Shown in pieces: positions 53,422 to 63,400 of a DNA stretch of 64,000 bases. The notes below the pieces were generated by a model, which had not been told where the DNA came from, did no database searches, and worked only from the letters and a program-made list of their open reading frames with translations. The DNA is taken from the NCBI RefSeq assembly GCF_050436995.1, contig NC_134773.1, forward strand, positions 5,480,194 to 5,544,193, in the 5' to 3' direction. This DNA is from Anticarsia gemmatalis (lineage: Eukaryota; Arthropoda; Insecta; Lepidoptera; Erebidae). Made by a program: the position numbers and the translations under genes. Every line of letters starts with the position of its first letter. Positions within the stretch are counted from its first letter, which is position 1.

Positions 53422-56400
53422 TTATCGTCCGCAGCCGCCGCCGCCGCACTTGGACTTCTTGGGCGGCCGGTACGAGGAGGTCGACGCGCCCGCGCTCAGG
53501 GGCAGGTAGTCACCTGGAATATATACATACATTATTATTATGGGCCTATATTGTCCCACTGCTGGGCAAGGGCGACCCCTATATCATATTCTAGCTGACC
53601 CGCACAACTTCGCTTGCGTCACATTGGAGAGAATGGGTCAAAATTTGCCCCAGTTTTTGTAACATTTTTTACCGGTACTCTGCTCCTATTGGTCGTAGCG
53701 TGATGACTTGTAGCTTATAGCCTTCCTCGACAAATGGGCTATCTAACACCGAAAGATTTTTTTAAAATCGGACCAGTAGTTCCTGAGATTAGCGTTGATA
53801 CAATTATTTATCACGCGAGGAGCTGCCAACAATCAGCGATTCAGACTAAGCGTCAAATTTGGCAAAAGCATACATAAGCATATAATGCTGTATATGCCAT
53901 ATACAGCATATATTGAATAGTTATGTATGTAAAATCTAGATTTTTTAATTTTTCCCAAACGGGTAGGCAGAGTCCAAAGAACGCCTTTAGGTAGGATGTT
54001 TACAAACTACCCTTCTACCTTCTTTATATAAGGATGGTAAGATATTGTATTTTTTATAATTTTGTCTTGCAGGTCGAAATGGAAGCTGAGAGTTCGAATC
54101 CGGTGTTGGGAACGATAGTGAGGTAAGTGAGTAACAATAAATATTCAACAATTTTATAAAATTGCGCTAGTTATAACCAAAGAGTACATCAATTATATTT
54201 CACATTATGTATAATCATTAATCACTGATGGAGTGATGGTACATACCATCGTTCGCGTCTCCAAGTCGTTGTCCGCCCGCGGAGCCGTACTTTTCAAGAC
54301 GTTCTGCCATCTCCTGACGTTTGCGCTCCTCACGCTGAAATGGATTAAAAACCTTATATTATTCAGTTTGTGGATAAGTCTGACCGTCGCGTCGTGAACA
54401 ATTCGTTATATATTATAATTTGTATGAAAGATTTAACAATGGAGATATAGCTGAAGAACCGAATAGTTTAGAAACCTAGCCTTTTTATAAAAAAAAAGCT
54501 CCTTAAAAGCCACCCTAAAGATGTAATATGAATGCTTCAGAATATAAGCTATTGAAAAGTTAAATTAGTTCAGCGACTTTCGTAGCTGACTATTCCTATA
54601 GATACTAAGTGGCTTAGTGAACAACAGCCGCGCGGATCGATCTCTGAGGTTAAGCCATGCTTGCCGAGGTTGATTTTTGGATGGGTGACCATCTTATACA
54701 TATCGAGTTCCTCCGTGTTTCGGAAGGCACGTTAAATTGTGGGTCCCGGCTGTCATTTTCGAAGATCTTTGACAGTCGTTAACAGTAGTCAGAAGCTTGA
54801 AAGTCTGACAACCAGTCTTACCGAAGGGTATCGTGTTATCTCAGGTAACTGGGTTGCGGAGGTCAGATAGGCAGTCGCTCCATGTAAAACACTGATATTC
54901 AGCTGCATCTAGTGAGACTGGAAGCCGACTCCAACATAGTTTGGAAGAAAGGCTAAGCTAATAATAGATACTAGGTTTACTCTAACTAAATGGTCACAGT
55001 TGAACTGTGGTGTTGAAGCATGTGTCAGTCACCTCTCTCTGTTGCTCGAGCGCTCTCTCGGAGGCGGCGAGCAGTTGTTGTTGTTGCTTCTCGCGCGCGC
55101 GCTGGATCGCCTCCATGCGAGCGAGAGCTATGTCTGGGTCTGCAATATACACGCAAACAAAATGTTAATAGCAGAACTCATAGTAATTACATCTTCTTCT
55201 TATCGTATGGTTAGTGGTCAACCTAGTATCAAAGTTGTTCAAGCCGCCCGTGGGCCTTTGACATGGCTTAACGACTGTTATCGTAGTTGACAACAACCGG
55301 GACCGACTTTTAACGTGCCCTCCGAAGCACGGAGACGCCCAGTTGAAATACCACTATGCGGTCACCCATCTATAGAGTGACCGCGCCAAGGGTTGCTTAA
55401 CCCACAGATCGTTTACCAACCGGTGAGCGCAACTGGCTATGGGCGCCTCAGTAATTACATGAAATGTAGGTTACAGGAATCATAATGGGAGCTCTTCTTT
55501 AGTCTTAACCGAATCATTTAGGAATAAGATGTGATATTACATTATTATGCAGAGAATTGGTGACTTCTCTTTAACAATAAATATGTGTTGTAGGTACTTA
55601 TACACATAAATCATGGACTCATGGTATAACTAGACCAAAATTTTTGTGGATCACTGAGACATTTGTTCTTTACAATAATCAAATTTATGATCCTAATTCT
55701 CATGCAGGATGTAAGCTATAAGTACTGTGCTTAATTCTCTCGCTGGTCATGTTCGTCACACGCACTATGAGAGTGATGTAATACAGACTGTATCTGTATA
55801 TTGTACACAACACACTATAAACTAACTACAATACAGTTGACCTATTTTAAACATTTACCCTCTTATTCATAAAAAATATATGAAGTTATGAAAGGTTTAT
55901 AAAGAGTTTTGTTTCTTTTACTCCTTAGTGAATGAAAAAGAGAAAACATATAGTAGTAGTTTTTTAACTAAAATAGGTTTATGAAAAAGAGTGTTAAAAT
56001 CTATACTCACTCTTATGGTACTCTGCATCCTCTCTGGCCTGCTTCCATGCGTTGATCTTGGGTTTGAGCTTCTGTGCCAGGTAGATGGACAGAGCACCCG
56101 CTCCCACCATGTACCATCCATATGATGCTAGGAACTGGAACGCTGAACACATCATGTGATGTTAGTACATGATTATAAGACCACATTGGTGGGTCACAGT
56201 TATCAACAAGGTAGCAGTCTTGTGTTTTATAAAACTACCTCAGTGTACAAAATACTATTAGGGTTAGTTCATATCTGACGGAATATAATAATATGTTGCA
56301 TATCATTTGTCAAATAATGCCAGAACAGACAAATGTAGAAAAACACTTAACCATTCACACTCAACTGATGATGCGTCAGTGGGAAGATGTCAACTAACAC

Positions 56401-56918
56401 TTAGACTTGCAAACTACATTGTAAACATACATTTACCTCATAAGTATAATCAAAGAGGCTCGGAGAAATAATTTGATACTTCTAGTGAATTATATCATTC
56501 TATGGCATGTCTGCTTTCAGATATTACTTAAAATAATATACGTATTGTTCATGCTTGGCCTAAATTACTGGTAGTGAATAAAATCCGTAGTTTTATTATC
56601 TATGTGGAACAATCATGTCATCAGTGATGACCTTTTAATCTATGCTTATAGTAGTGTAGTAATTAATTCACACTTCCAATATCAAAGTAAATTATGTAAA
56701 ATTCAATAACTTCAGCTATTATAACAAATCTTTAGTGTTTTAAAGTTATAACACGATAAAATGTACCGTAACTTTCGTACGTAAAGTAAACTGTACGATT
56801 ATGAAAAGGAATTTTCCTCAATTACTTTTAAAGTAAAAATTTAATACTTACCGAAAACAAATGGGTACATGACGCGGCCGGTGAATGAAGACCCTTCTTC
56901 CTCGTACAAAGGCTCCAT
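53422..56918 (-). CDS. SelS: Selenoprotein S homologue (SelS/VIMP), Cys form
   Basis: Five coding exons on the minus strand: 56852-56918, 56011-56142, 55033-55139, 54247-54334 and 53422-53513. All are bounded by GT...AG and keep frame, giving 161 residues (human about 189). Residues 1-22 form a short N-terminus (MEPLYEEEGS...). Residues about 23-48 hold a membrane segment with LASYGWYMVGAG, the counterpart of the LATYGWY motif of vertebrate SelS. Residues about 62-124 are a charged helical or coiled stretch starting near DPDIALARMEAIQRAREK, where the family binds the ATPase p97/VCP. Then comes a Pro/Gly/Ser-rich tail ending KKSKCGGGGCGR. SelS is a tail-out ER membrane protein that links p97 and the derlin complex in ER-associated degradation and has reductase activity through its Sec. 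Here position 159 is TGC (Cys), not TGA, with Cys154 nearby. Introns contain several SINEs and Helitrons. The start is the only ATG giving the conserved frame. Confidence 0.95.
53591..53794 (-). mobile_element. HEL-1 Helitron in SelS intron 4
   Basis: CTAGCTGACCCGCACAACTT to AGTAGTTCCTGAGATTAGCG, truncated before the 5' end. A SINE-T4 tail scrap (TGTCCCACTGCTGGGCAAGG) precedes it at 53550. Confidence 0.82.
53801..53860 (-). mobile_element. LINE 3' end scrap in SelS intron 4
   Basis: CGAGGAGCTGCCAACAATCA is shared with the block at 26025-26250. Confidence 0.55.
54606..54957 (+). repeat. SINE-5S2, full length, SelS intron 3
   Basis: CTAAGTGGCTTAGTGAACAA, GATCTCTGAGGTTAAGC, GGATGGGTGACCATC (5S-like), core CTCCGTGTTTCGGAAGGCAC, 3' end AGTTTGGAAGAAAGGC. 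Opposite in orientation to the gene. Confidence 0.92.
55195..55452 (-). repeat. SINE-5S1, full length, SelS intron 2
   Basis: Reversed: TTCTTATCGTATGGTTAGTG to CAACTGGCTATGGGCGCCTC. It lies just upstream (in gene direction) of exon 3, with the SINE end about 55 bp from the acceptor. Confidence 0.9.
55737..55835 (+). repeat. SINE-T3 tail, SelS intron 2
   Basis: TCTCGCTGGTCATGTTCGTC, CACTATGAGAGTGATGTAAT, GTATATTGTACACAACACAC-like end. Confidence 0.7.
55857..55994. mobile_element. MITE with CCCTCTTATTCAT ends, SelS intron 2
   Basis: TACCCTCTTATTCATAAA at the left and TTTATGAAAAAGAGTG at the right. The interior GAAGTTATGAAAGGTTTATA matches 16036-16181. It ends within about 20 bp of the exon 2 donor. 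Confidence 0.7.
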
Positions 56919-57146
56919 TTTATTGATAAAAACCTTTAATTTATCACTGAAAACCGGATATTTCACAATCGACACCCACTCGACACTAAAATACTAATTA
57001 CGCTTGTATTTTTACAAATCACTGAACGAAAGTGAATGCACTCGAAGTATTGAACTTTATTTCATTTAAATTACAAATGAATAACAATTGTTTAGAATAA
57101 TTCTATTTATTTCTAGAATATTTGTTTGGGTTTCGGTTCCAAAGTG

Positions 57147-57196
57147 TGACGTGTGATTGTCAAAATGACAATGTCATTAGGAAATATGACGTGTGA
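57147..57196. promoter_or_regulatory. Paired TGACGTGTGA motifs upstream of SelS
   Basis: TGACGTGTGA occurs at 57147-57156 and again 40 bp on at 57187-57196, 230-280 bp upstream of the SelS ATG, with ATTGTCA/TGACAAT between. TGACGTG is the core of the unfolded-protein-response element bound by XBP1/ATF6-type factors. A role in ER-stress induction of SelS is inferred and would match vertebrate SelS biology. Confidence 0.4.
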
Positions 57197-57956
57197 GTTG
57201 TGAAACCAGAGCTTTTGAGATCCTAAACATTTTGTTAACAGTTATCTACCAATCAAGGTAACTAATAATATTATTTTTGTTGGTTTTGTAAATCTCAGTT
57301 ACAAGTCAGGTATTTCTGTGACCAATAAAATAAAATAAAAACGCTCAGGATTTACTTATGTAGCTAAACCTTTTAGCCGCCTTTTATGATGAGTAAAACT
57401 CATTTTCAATTATTTACTAGCGTTCTCGTAACTAACTATCACAACCCACTTTTAATAGCTTAATGCATAATACTAGTTCAAAATTAGGAAATAACTAAGC
57501 AAGTAATAAATATATTATACTGTGAAGAAAATCTTCGTGACATGGACTTACATACTAGAGTTGATTACAATTTTTTGAAGAATAGCAAAGTTCTTGCACT
57601 TTGCCAGTGCGGGGGACTCAAAGCGTAACCCCTCTCTCATTTCGAGAGTAGTCCCACGCCCAGCAGTGGGTCAGCAATACATTAAATTTAAATAAAACAC
57701 ATAGTATTGGATCATAAGGTTCACTTTACTTAGGTTTACAACACACAGACATGTTTCTGTTCATTAATATAATATATAATATACAATACATTCATATCAT
57801 TACACAACTATCTATATTTAAGTCCGATCTGCCTAACTACTGTAACTACACATCACATGGTCAACTACCTAACGCCAAGGGGGCGCTCACAGGAGCATTT
57901 GCAACCCCCTCCATCCCTCCTTTAGTTTTAGGGTGACGGTCAAAGCATTTAAAATA
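57197..57956. other. Intergenic stretch with SINE-T4 scrap
   Basis: 57595-57675 is a rearranged SINE-T4 tail (TAACCCCTCTCTCATTTCGA, CGCCCAGCAGTGGGTC). No gene is supported. Confidence 0.4.
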
Positions 57957-57970
57957 CCCCCCCCCCCCCC
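57957..57970. repeat. Poly-C tract (14)
   Basis: Fourteen consecutive C, 12 bp before a HEL-1 insertion. A second tract of 13 C lies at 58316-58328. Confidence 0.9.
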
Positions 57971-57982
57971 ATTAGAATTCAA

Positions 57983-58256
57983 TCTATACTAATCTATACT
58001 AATATTATAAAGCTGAAGAGTTTGTTTGGTTGTTTGATTGTTTGTTTGTTTGTTTGAACACGCTAATCTCGGGAACTACTGGTCCGATTTGAAAAATTAT
58101 TTCAGTGTTAGATAGCTCATTTATCGAGGAAGGCTATAGGCTATATATCATCACGCTACGACCAATAGGAGCAGAGTACCAGTGAAAAATGTTACAAAAA
58201 CGGGGAAAATTATGATTCTCTTATGTGACGCAAGTGAAGTTGCGCGGGTCAGCTAG
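57983..58256 (+). mobile_element. HEL-1 Helitron, complete
   Basis: A doubled TCTATACTAA start, a long (TTTG)n run, and an end GCGGGTCAGCTAG. The hairpin carries one change (CGCAAGTGAAGTTGCG). Confidence 0.88.
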
Positions 58257-58315
58257 TATAAAATAAAATTCCATTGTCACGCGGGTCATATAGACCACTC
58301 TGCCTTGACATAAAG

Positions 58316-58328
58316 CCCCCCCCCCCCC
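58316..58328. repeat. Poly-C tract (13)
   Basis: Thirteen consecutive C, 60 bp after the HEL-1 element. Confidence 0.9.
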
Positions 58329-58887
58329 TCAATTACATTTACTGGAATAAGTCAACCGTAATGAAATTCCTATCCACAGACCTTATCTAAAGATAGGTTA
58401 TTAGGACACGTCAAATCACAAGTTATTGTAATCAGAAATAACACGTTTATTAGTAATATAAGTATGTGTAGTTACAGTAGTTAGTTAATAATTATTATGT
58501 TGAGCATAATATTATTCTCATATTTACACCTCTAGCGTTAAGTCCATGTACTAGAGTTTATACACGTGCCATATAACTTTGTGTCTCTGAATATAGCAAC
58601 GAGCCGCACACGAAACAGGAACAAGAGACGTATACAAGGAGTGAATAATGAAGTGAAAGAACGTCGCTGTTATATCGCGTACATGCGACTTGTGGCTAAA
58701 TTCAGACATACAAAGTTATATGGCGCGTATTATATTTTTAATTTTTTAAAGGATTTCACTATATTTCATAAAGACAAATACTCATCACTCGAGTTTAAGT
58801 AGCACTCACTATTTTATAAAGGCAGGATGGGATTTACGACTTACGTCTTAATTCTTTACTTAAACCTGAGTTCGCACTCAGTAGGTA
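58329..58887. other. AT-rich intergenic stretch
   Basis: The 78-codon frame at 58566-58802 has no recognisable domain and is not called. Confidence 0.35.
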
Positions 58888-59109
58888 CAGTCAACTTGGG
58901 TAACTTTGAATCATTTGGGTAACATTGACAGTGGGAATTTGAACTAGTTTTCATTATTTTTTCATATGAAACCAACACAATTGATGAAAGTTTGCAAATC
59001 TAAAATGAATCTTTATCAATTGTGTTGGTTTCATATGAAAAAATAATGGAAACTAGTTCAAATTCCCACGTTCAAAACCTAAATGATTCAAAGTTACCCA
59101 AGTTGACTG
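58888..59109. mobile_element. Tc1-like foldback MITE, 222 bp
   Basis: CAGTCAACTTGGGTAACTTT pairs with AAAGTTACCCAAGTTGACTG, with TA on each side. Pairing continues inwards (CATATGAAACCAACACAATT / AATTGTGTTGGTTTCATATG), so almost the whole element is one hairpin. Confidence 0.88.
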
Positions 59110-59388
59110 TAGTTATTTTATATTTATTGACACATTCGTTCAGTTCCTTACTCGACCATTAGAGTCTATTTTACGGTCGTTGACCAACTCTAAGGCCCAT
59201 CTCAAACCAGAGGAGAATCAATCAATCATCAAATTAATTTAAAATATACTTGAACTACTGTTTTCTGTTATTTCTCTCACTCACACGTGGATGAATAAAT
59301 CGTTTGGTATTTAAAATTCATATATTACAGAATAGAAGGACAATTTGTTTTAAAAGTTTCTAAGTTACTTGTTACAAAACATCATTTC

Positions 59389-59655
59389 GATCGATCTCTG
59401 AGGTTAAGCTACGCTTACCGAGGTTATTCTGTGGATGGGTGACCATCTTATGCATATCGAGTTCCTCCGTATTTCGGAAGACACTCCCGGCTGTCATTTT
59501 CAAAGGTCTTTGACAGTCGTTAACAGTAGTCAGAAGCTTGAAAGAGTGACGCGCAGTGTTACTTAGTATCGTGTTATAACCCAGGTAACTGTGTTGTGGA
59601 GGTCCGATAGACAGTCGCTGCATGTACAATACTGGTATTCAGCTGCATCCGATAA
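59389..59655 (+). repeat. SINE-5S2, nearly full length
   Basis: CGATCTCTGAGGTTAAGCTA, GGATGGGTGACCATC, AACAGTAGTCAGAAGCTTGA, to TATTCAGCTGCATCCGATA. Confidence 0.88.
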
Positions 59656-59689
59656 ATATAAATCTATTTCCACTCACCTTGTGGTAAAC

Positions 59690-59855
59690 GCTCAGTGTGT
59701 TAACGCGTACATTACATAGATGTAGGTGCAGTGATATTTGAGCTGAGCGTCTCCGTGCTTCGAGCACGTTACAAGTCTAACTTGTTAACATAACATGAGT
59801 TCAGACAAACACTTCAACTACTTTGACACTAGGTTCACCACTAACTATACGATTA
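59690..59855 (+). repeat. SINE-5S1 variant, 3' part
   Basis: GATATTTGAGCTGAGCGTCT, CCGTGCTTCGAGCACGTTAC, ACATGAGTTCAGACAAACAC, TTCACCACTAACTATACGAT. The middle differs from typical SINE-5S1 and matches 63383-63460. Confidence 0.7.
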
Positions 59856-60017
59856 GCTTGCGTCATCTCACTGCTGGGCAAAGGTTCCTACTATAGTTTC
59901 CATTCAATTAGATCTCTTTGCTAGAGTGATCAAATGTTTTTCCTTTTCTCATTCGTTTCAGAATTCGTCAAATAAAATAGTTAATAATAGTTTAAATTAT
60001 GTTTTGTAATAAGTAAC

Positions 60018-60428
60018 GTGGTATGGACGCGTGTGTGTGTGTGTGCATGTCTGTTTCTTTGTGTGTCTGTCTGTACATGTGTATGTCTGTTTCTGTGTCT
60101 GGTAGTGTGTATGTGTTCGCTAATGTGTTTATTTGTTCACGTGTATATGTGTGTGTCTGTCTGTTTGTCTGTTCACGTGTTTACTGTAGTTATGTATGTC
60201 AGTGTGTTTGTTTGCTAGTGTATTTATCTGTTCGCGTGTGTGTGTATGTGCGTGTGTGTGTTTGTCTGTCTGTACATGTGTGTGTGTGTTCATGTGTGTG
60301 TCTGTATGCCTGTTTCTTTGTGTGTGTATGTATCTATGTACGTTAGTTTGTGTCCGTTAGTATGTGTGTATATGTGTATGTGTTTGTCTGTCTGTACATG
60401 TGTGTGTCTGTTAGTGTGTGTGTGAGTG
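60018..60428. repeat. TG-rich microsatellite next to the COP1 stop
   Basis: About 400 bp of GTGTGT, TCTGTCTGT and GTATGT strings, ending at the COP1 stop codon. If transcribed, the COP1 3' UTR begins with the complementary (CA)-rich tract. Open frames in it are low-complexity. Confidence 0.9.
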
Positions 60429-63400
60429 TTAGACGAGCTCGAGCACTTTGATGGTGCCCTGCGAGTTGGCGGCGAGCAGCACGTGCGTGTCGGGCGCGCG
60501 CCGCCAGCACACGGCCGACACGAACTCGGACGGCTCCTCGTCGCGCCGCTCGCGCTCCAGGAACCCGCGCACCGCGTCGAACCTGACGCAAATAATATAT
60601 TGTACCACGAATGACCATACCATACCATATTGTTACAACCACTATTAGATCACGCTTTAGAACGTGGTCGAGCCTGCGATGTGACCACAGCTAGACCACA
60701 CTATGACCACAGTCAGACCACTCAATGACCACAGTCAGACCACACTATGGCCACAGTCAGACCACACTATGACCACAGTCAGACCACTCAATGACCACAC
60801 TATGACCACAGTCAGACCACACTATGACCACAGCTAGACCACACTATGACCACAGCTAGACCACACTATGACCACAGCCAGACCACAGCTAGACCACACA
60901 ATGACCACAGCCAGACCACACTATGACCACAGATAGACCACACTATGACCACAGCTAGACCACACTATGACCACAGCTAGACCACACTATGACCACAGCT
61001 AGACCACACTATGACCACAGCTAGATCACACTATGACCACATCTAGATCACACTATGACCACAGCTAGACCACACTATGACCACACTACGACAACACTAT
61101 AACCACAGCCAGACCATAGCTAGACCACCCTGACCACAGCCAGACCACACAATATGACCTTATTTAGAACACACTCTAAAACGTGGTTAAAGATAGGATG
61201 TACCCATACTAGAGACGATAGCTAAACTACAGTATTAGCTCAATATGACCACACTTTGACTACATTTCAACCACACAAAAAGCTCATTATCACTGTACAC
61301 ACTAAGACTCTAAGACCACATTGTAATCACAATATGACCACCACATTATAACCACAGCTAGACCACACTTTGACCACATTTAAACCACACAAGATCATTG
61401 ATACTGACCACACAAAGACTAATCTGTGACCACATCCAGACCACACTATGACCACAGCTAGACCACACTATAACCACACACTATAGCATAGTATAACTCA
61501 CCTATATGCTAGTAGCGGGCGCGACAGTCCGCTATAGTACACATAGAGCGCGTTGTTCTCTGACCCGCAGGCCACGTACTTGCCGTCAGTGGCCAGCCCC
61601 ACGAAGTTCTTCTCGTTGGCGTGTTCGTTACCATATTATGACCACACCAAGACGTTACGACCGACATAAGACCACAAATAGACCACGCTCTAACATATGT
61701 CTAGTCTAGGATGTGACCACACCCGATACGATCATACTATGACCACACTTTGACCACATTCAACCACACAATAGGTAATCATTAATAGTGACCACACTAA
61801 GACTAATGTGTGACCACACTGCAATCACACTATGACCACAGCTAGACCACACTATGACCACACTTAGACCACACCTAGACCACACTTGGACCACACTATA
61901 ACCACATACTATAGCATAGTTCAACTCACCTATAAGCTAGTAGCGGGCGGGACAGTCCGCTATAGTACACATAGAGCGCGTTGTTCTCGGAGCCGCAGGC
62001 CACGTACTTGCCGTCGGTGGCCAGCCCTACGAAGTTCTTACTGACGTATCCGACCACACGTACGACCACATAAGGACCATGATGATACGACACAATGACC
62101 ACTTTAAGACCCACAACACCACGACCAAAATATGACCTTATTTTGAACACACTAGAACGTGGTTAAGGCTAGAATGCGACGATAGCTAGACTAGACTATG
62201 AGTTCAAAAAGACCACCACACTGACTGCAATACGACCACACTATAACCACATACTATAGCACAGTTTAACTCACCTATAAGCTAGCAGCGGGCGGGACAG
62301 TCCGCTGTAGTACACATAGAGCGCGTTGTTCTCAGACCCGCAGGCCACGTACTTGCCGTCGGTGGCCAGCCCCACGAAGTTCTTCTCGTTGGCGTGGCCG
62401 GTGAAGGAGCGCACGCAGCGCGGGGACTCCACGCGCCACAGCTTCAGCTGCGAGTCCGTTGATGCTGAGACTAGCGTGCGCGCGTCTAGGAACTAACAAC
62501 AAGGAGGAATGGTGGTTAGGGTCTTGGGTGACTAGTTGACACTGGTATGTGCGATATTAATCTATAGCATAGGAATGATTAAAATACGAATTATTTTACT
62601 TTGTACATAAAATAATGTTATGCTTGTTATATCCGGCAGGCACGAAATACACCTACGTTTTGCCATTAACAATGTTAGTCCCAATAGTAATAATGGGATA
62701 GACTATTGCCATATACTGGACACCATAAAAAATTCTGGACTACTTTTGAAAATATTGTAATATAAATTGAAATTAACGAAACTACTTTGTCCGACTCGGA
62801 AAGCGAATCCGAGCCCTCATAATCAGCAATCGAATACATCAGAGGCAATTCAGTGGAAATTATCAAAATTGAAAAATTTGTAAAATAATTTATAAGACAT
62901 CCGTACGAATCAATGTCAATCGATTCTATCTTTACGATTAAATAAATAAATTTACTTGTTATTTACGATTAAAGCTACAAAAAATAAACAGGTTTAAAGA
63001 ATACATACCTTGACATAAGACACGGCCTTCCTGTGGTCCTTGAACACAGCGAGCGGCGTGCGCGGCGCGCGCAGGTCGTAGTAGTGCACGCAGTGGTCGG
63101 CCGAGCCGAAGGCCAGGTGGCACGACGAGCGCGGGTTGAAGCGCACGCAGCACACGTTGAACTTGGCCTCCAGCGTCGCCACCGAGCGCTCCGCGTTCAG
63201 CGCCCACAGCTTCACGCGCGCGTCGTCAGACCCTGACGGACATATATACAACATCGTACATACGTATACACACACACACGTATACATACTTGCTAGCACG
63301 TACGCACGCTTGCACGAATGTACGCTAGTACGTACGCTCGCACGCACGCACACACGCACGTACTTGCGTATGCTCGCACGCTATAGTTAGTGGTGAAGCT

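Larger units (their letters stand above)
60660..62270. repeat. GACCACA minisatellite in COP1 last intron
   Basis: Built of 11-bp units, mainly GACCACAGCTA alternating with GACCACACTAT, giving a 22-bp higher period. It is densest at 60700-61140 and continues in degenerate form to about 62270, interrupted by the half-exon copies. Confidence 0.92.

Noticed and set aside
60023..60346. Cys/Val-rich 107-codon frame
   Set aside because: Translation of a TG-rich microsatellite.
61926..62150. Independent small gene encoding a COP1-like peptide
   Set aside because: It begins in satellite sequence and the matching part is a duplicate of a COP1 exon with its donor site.
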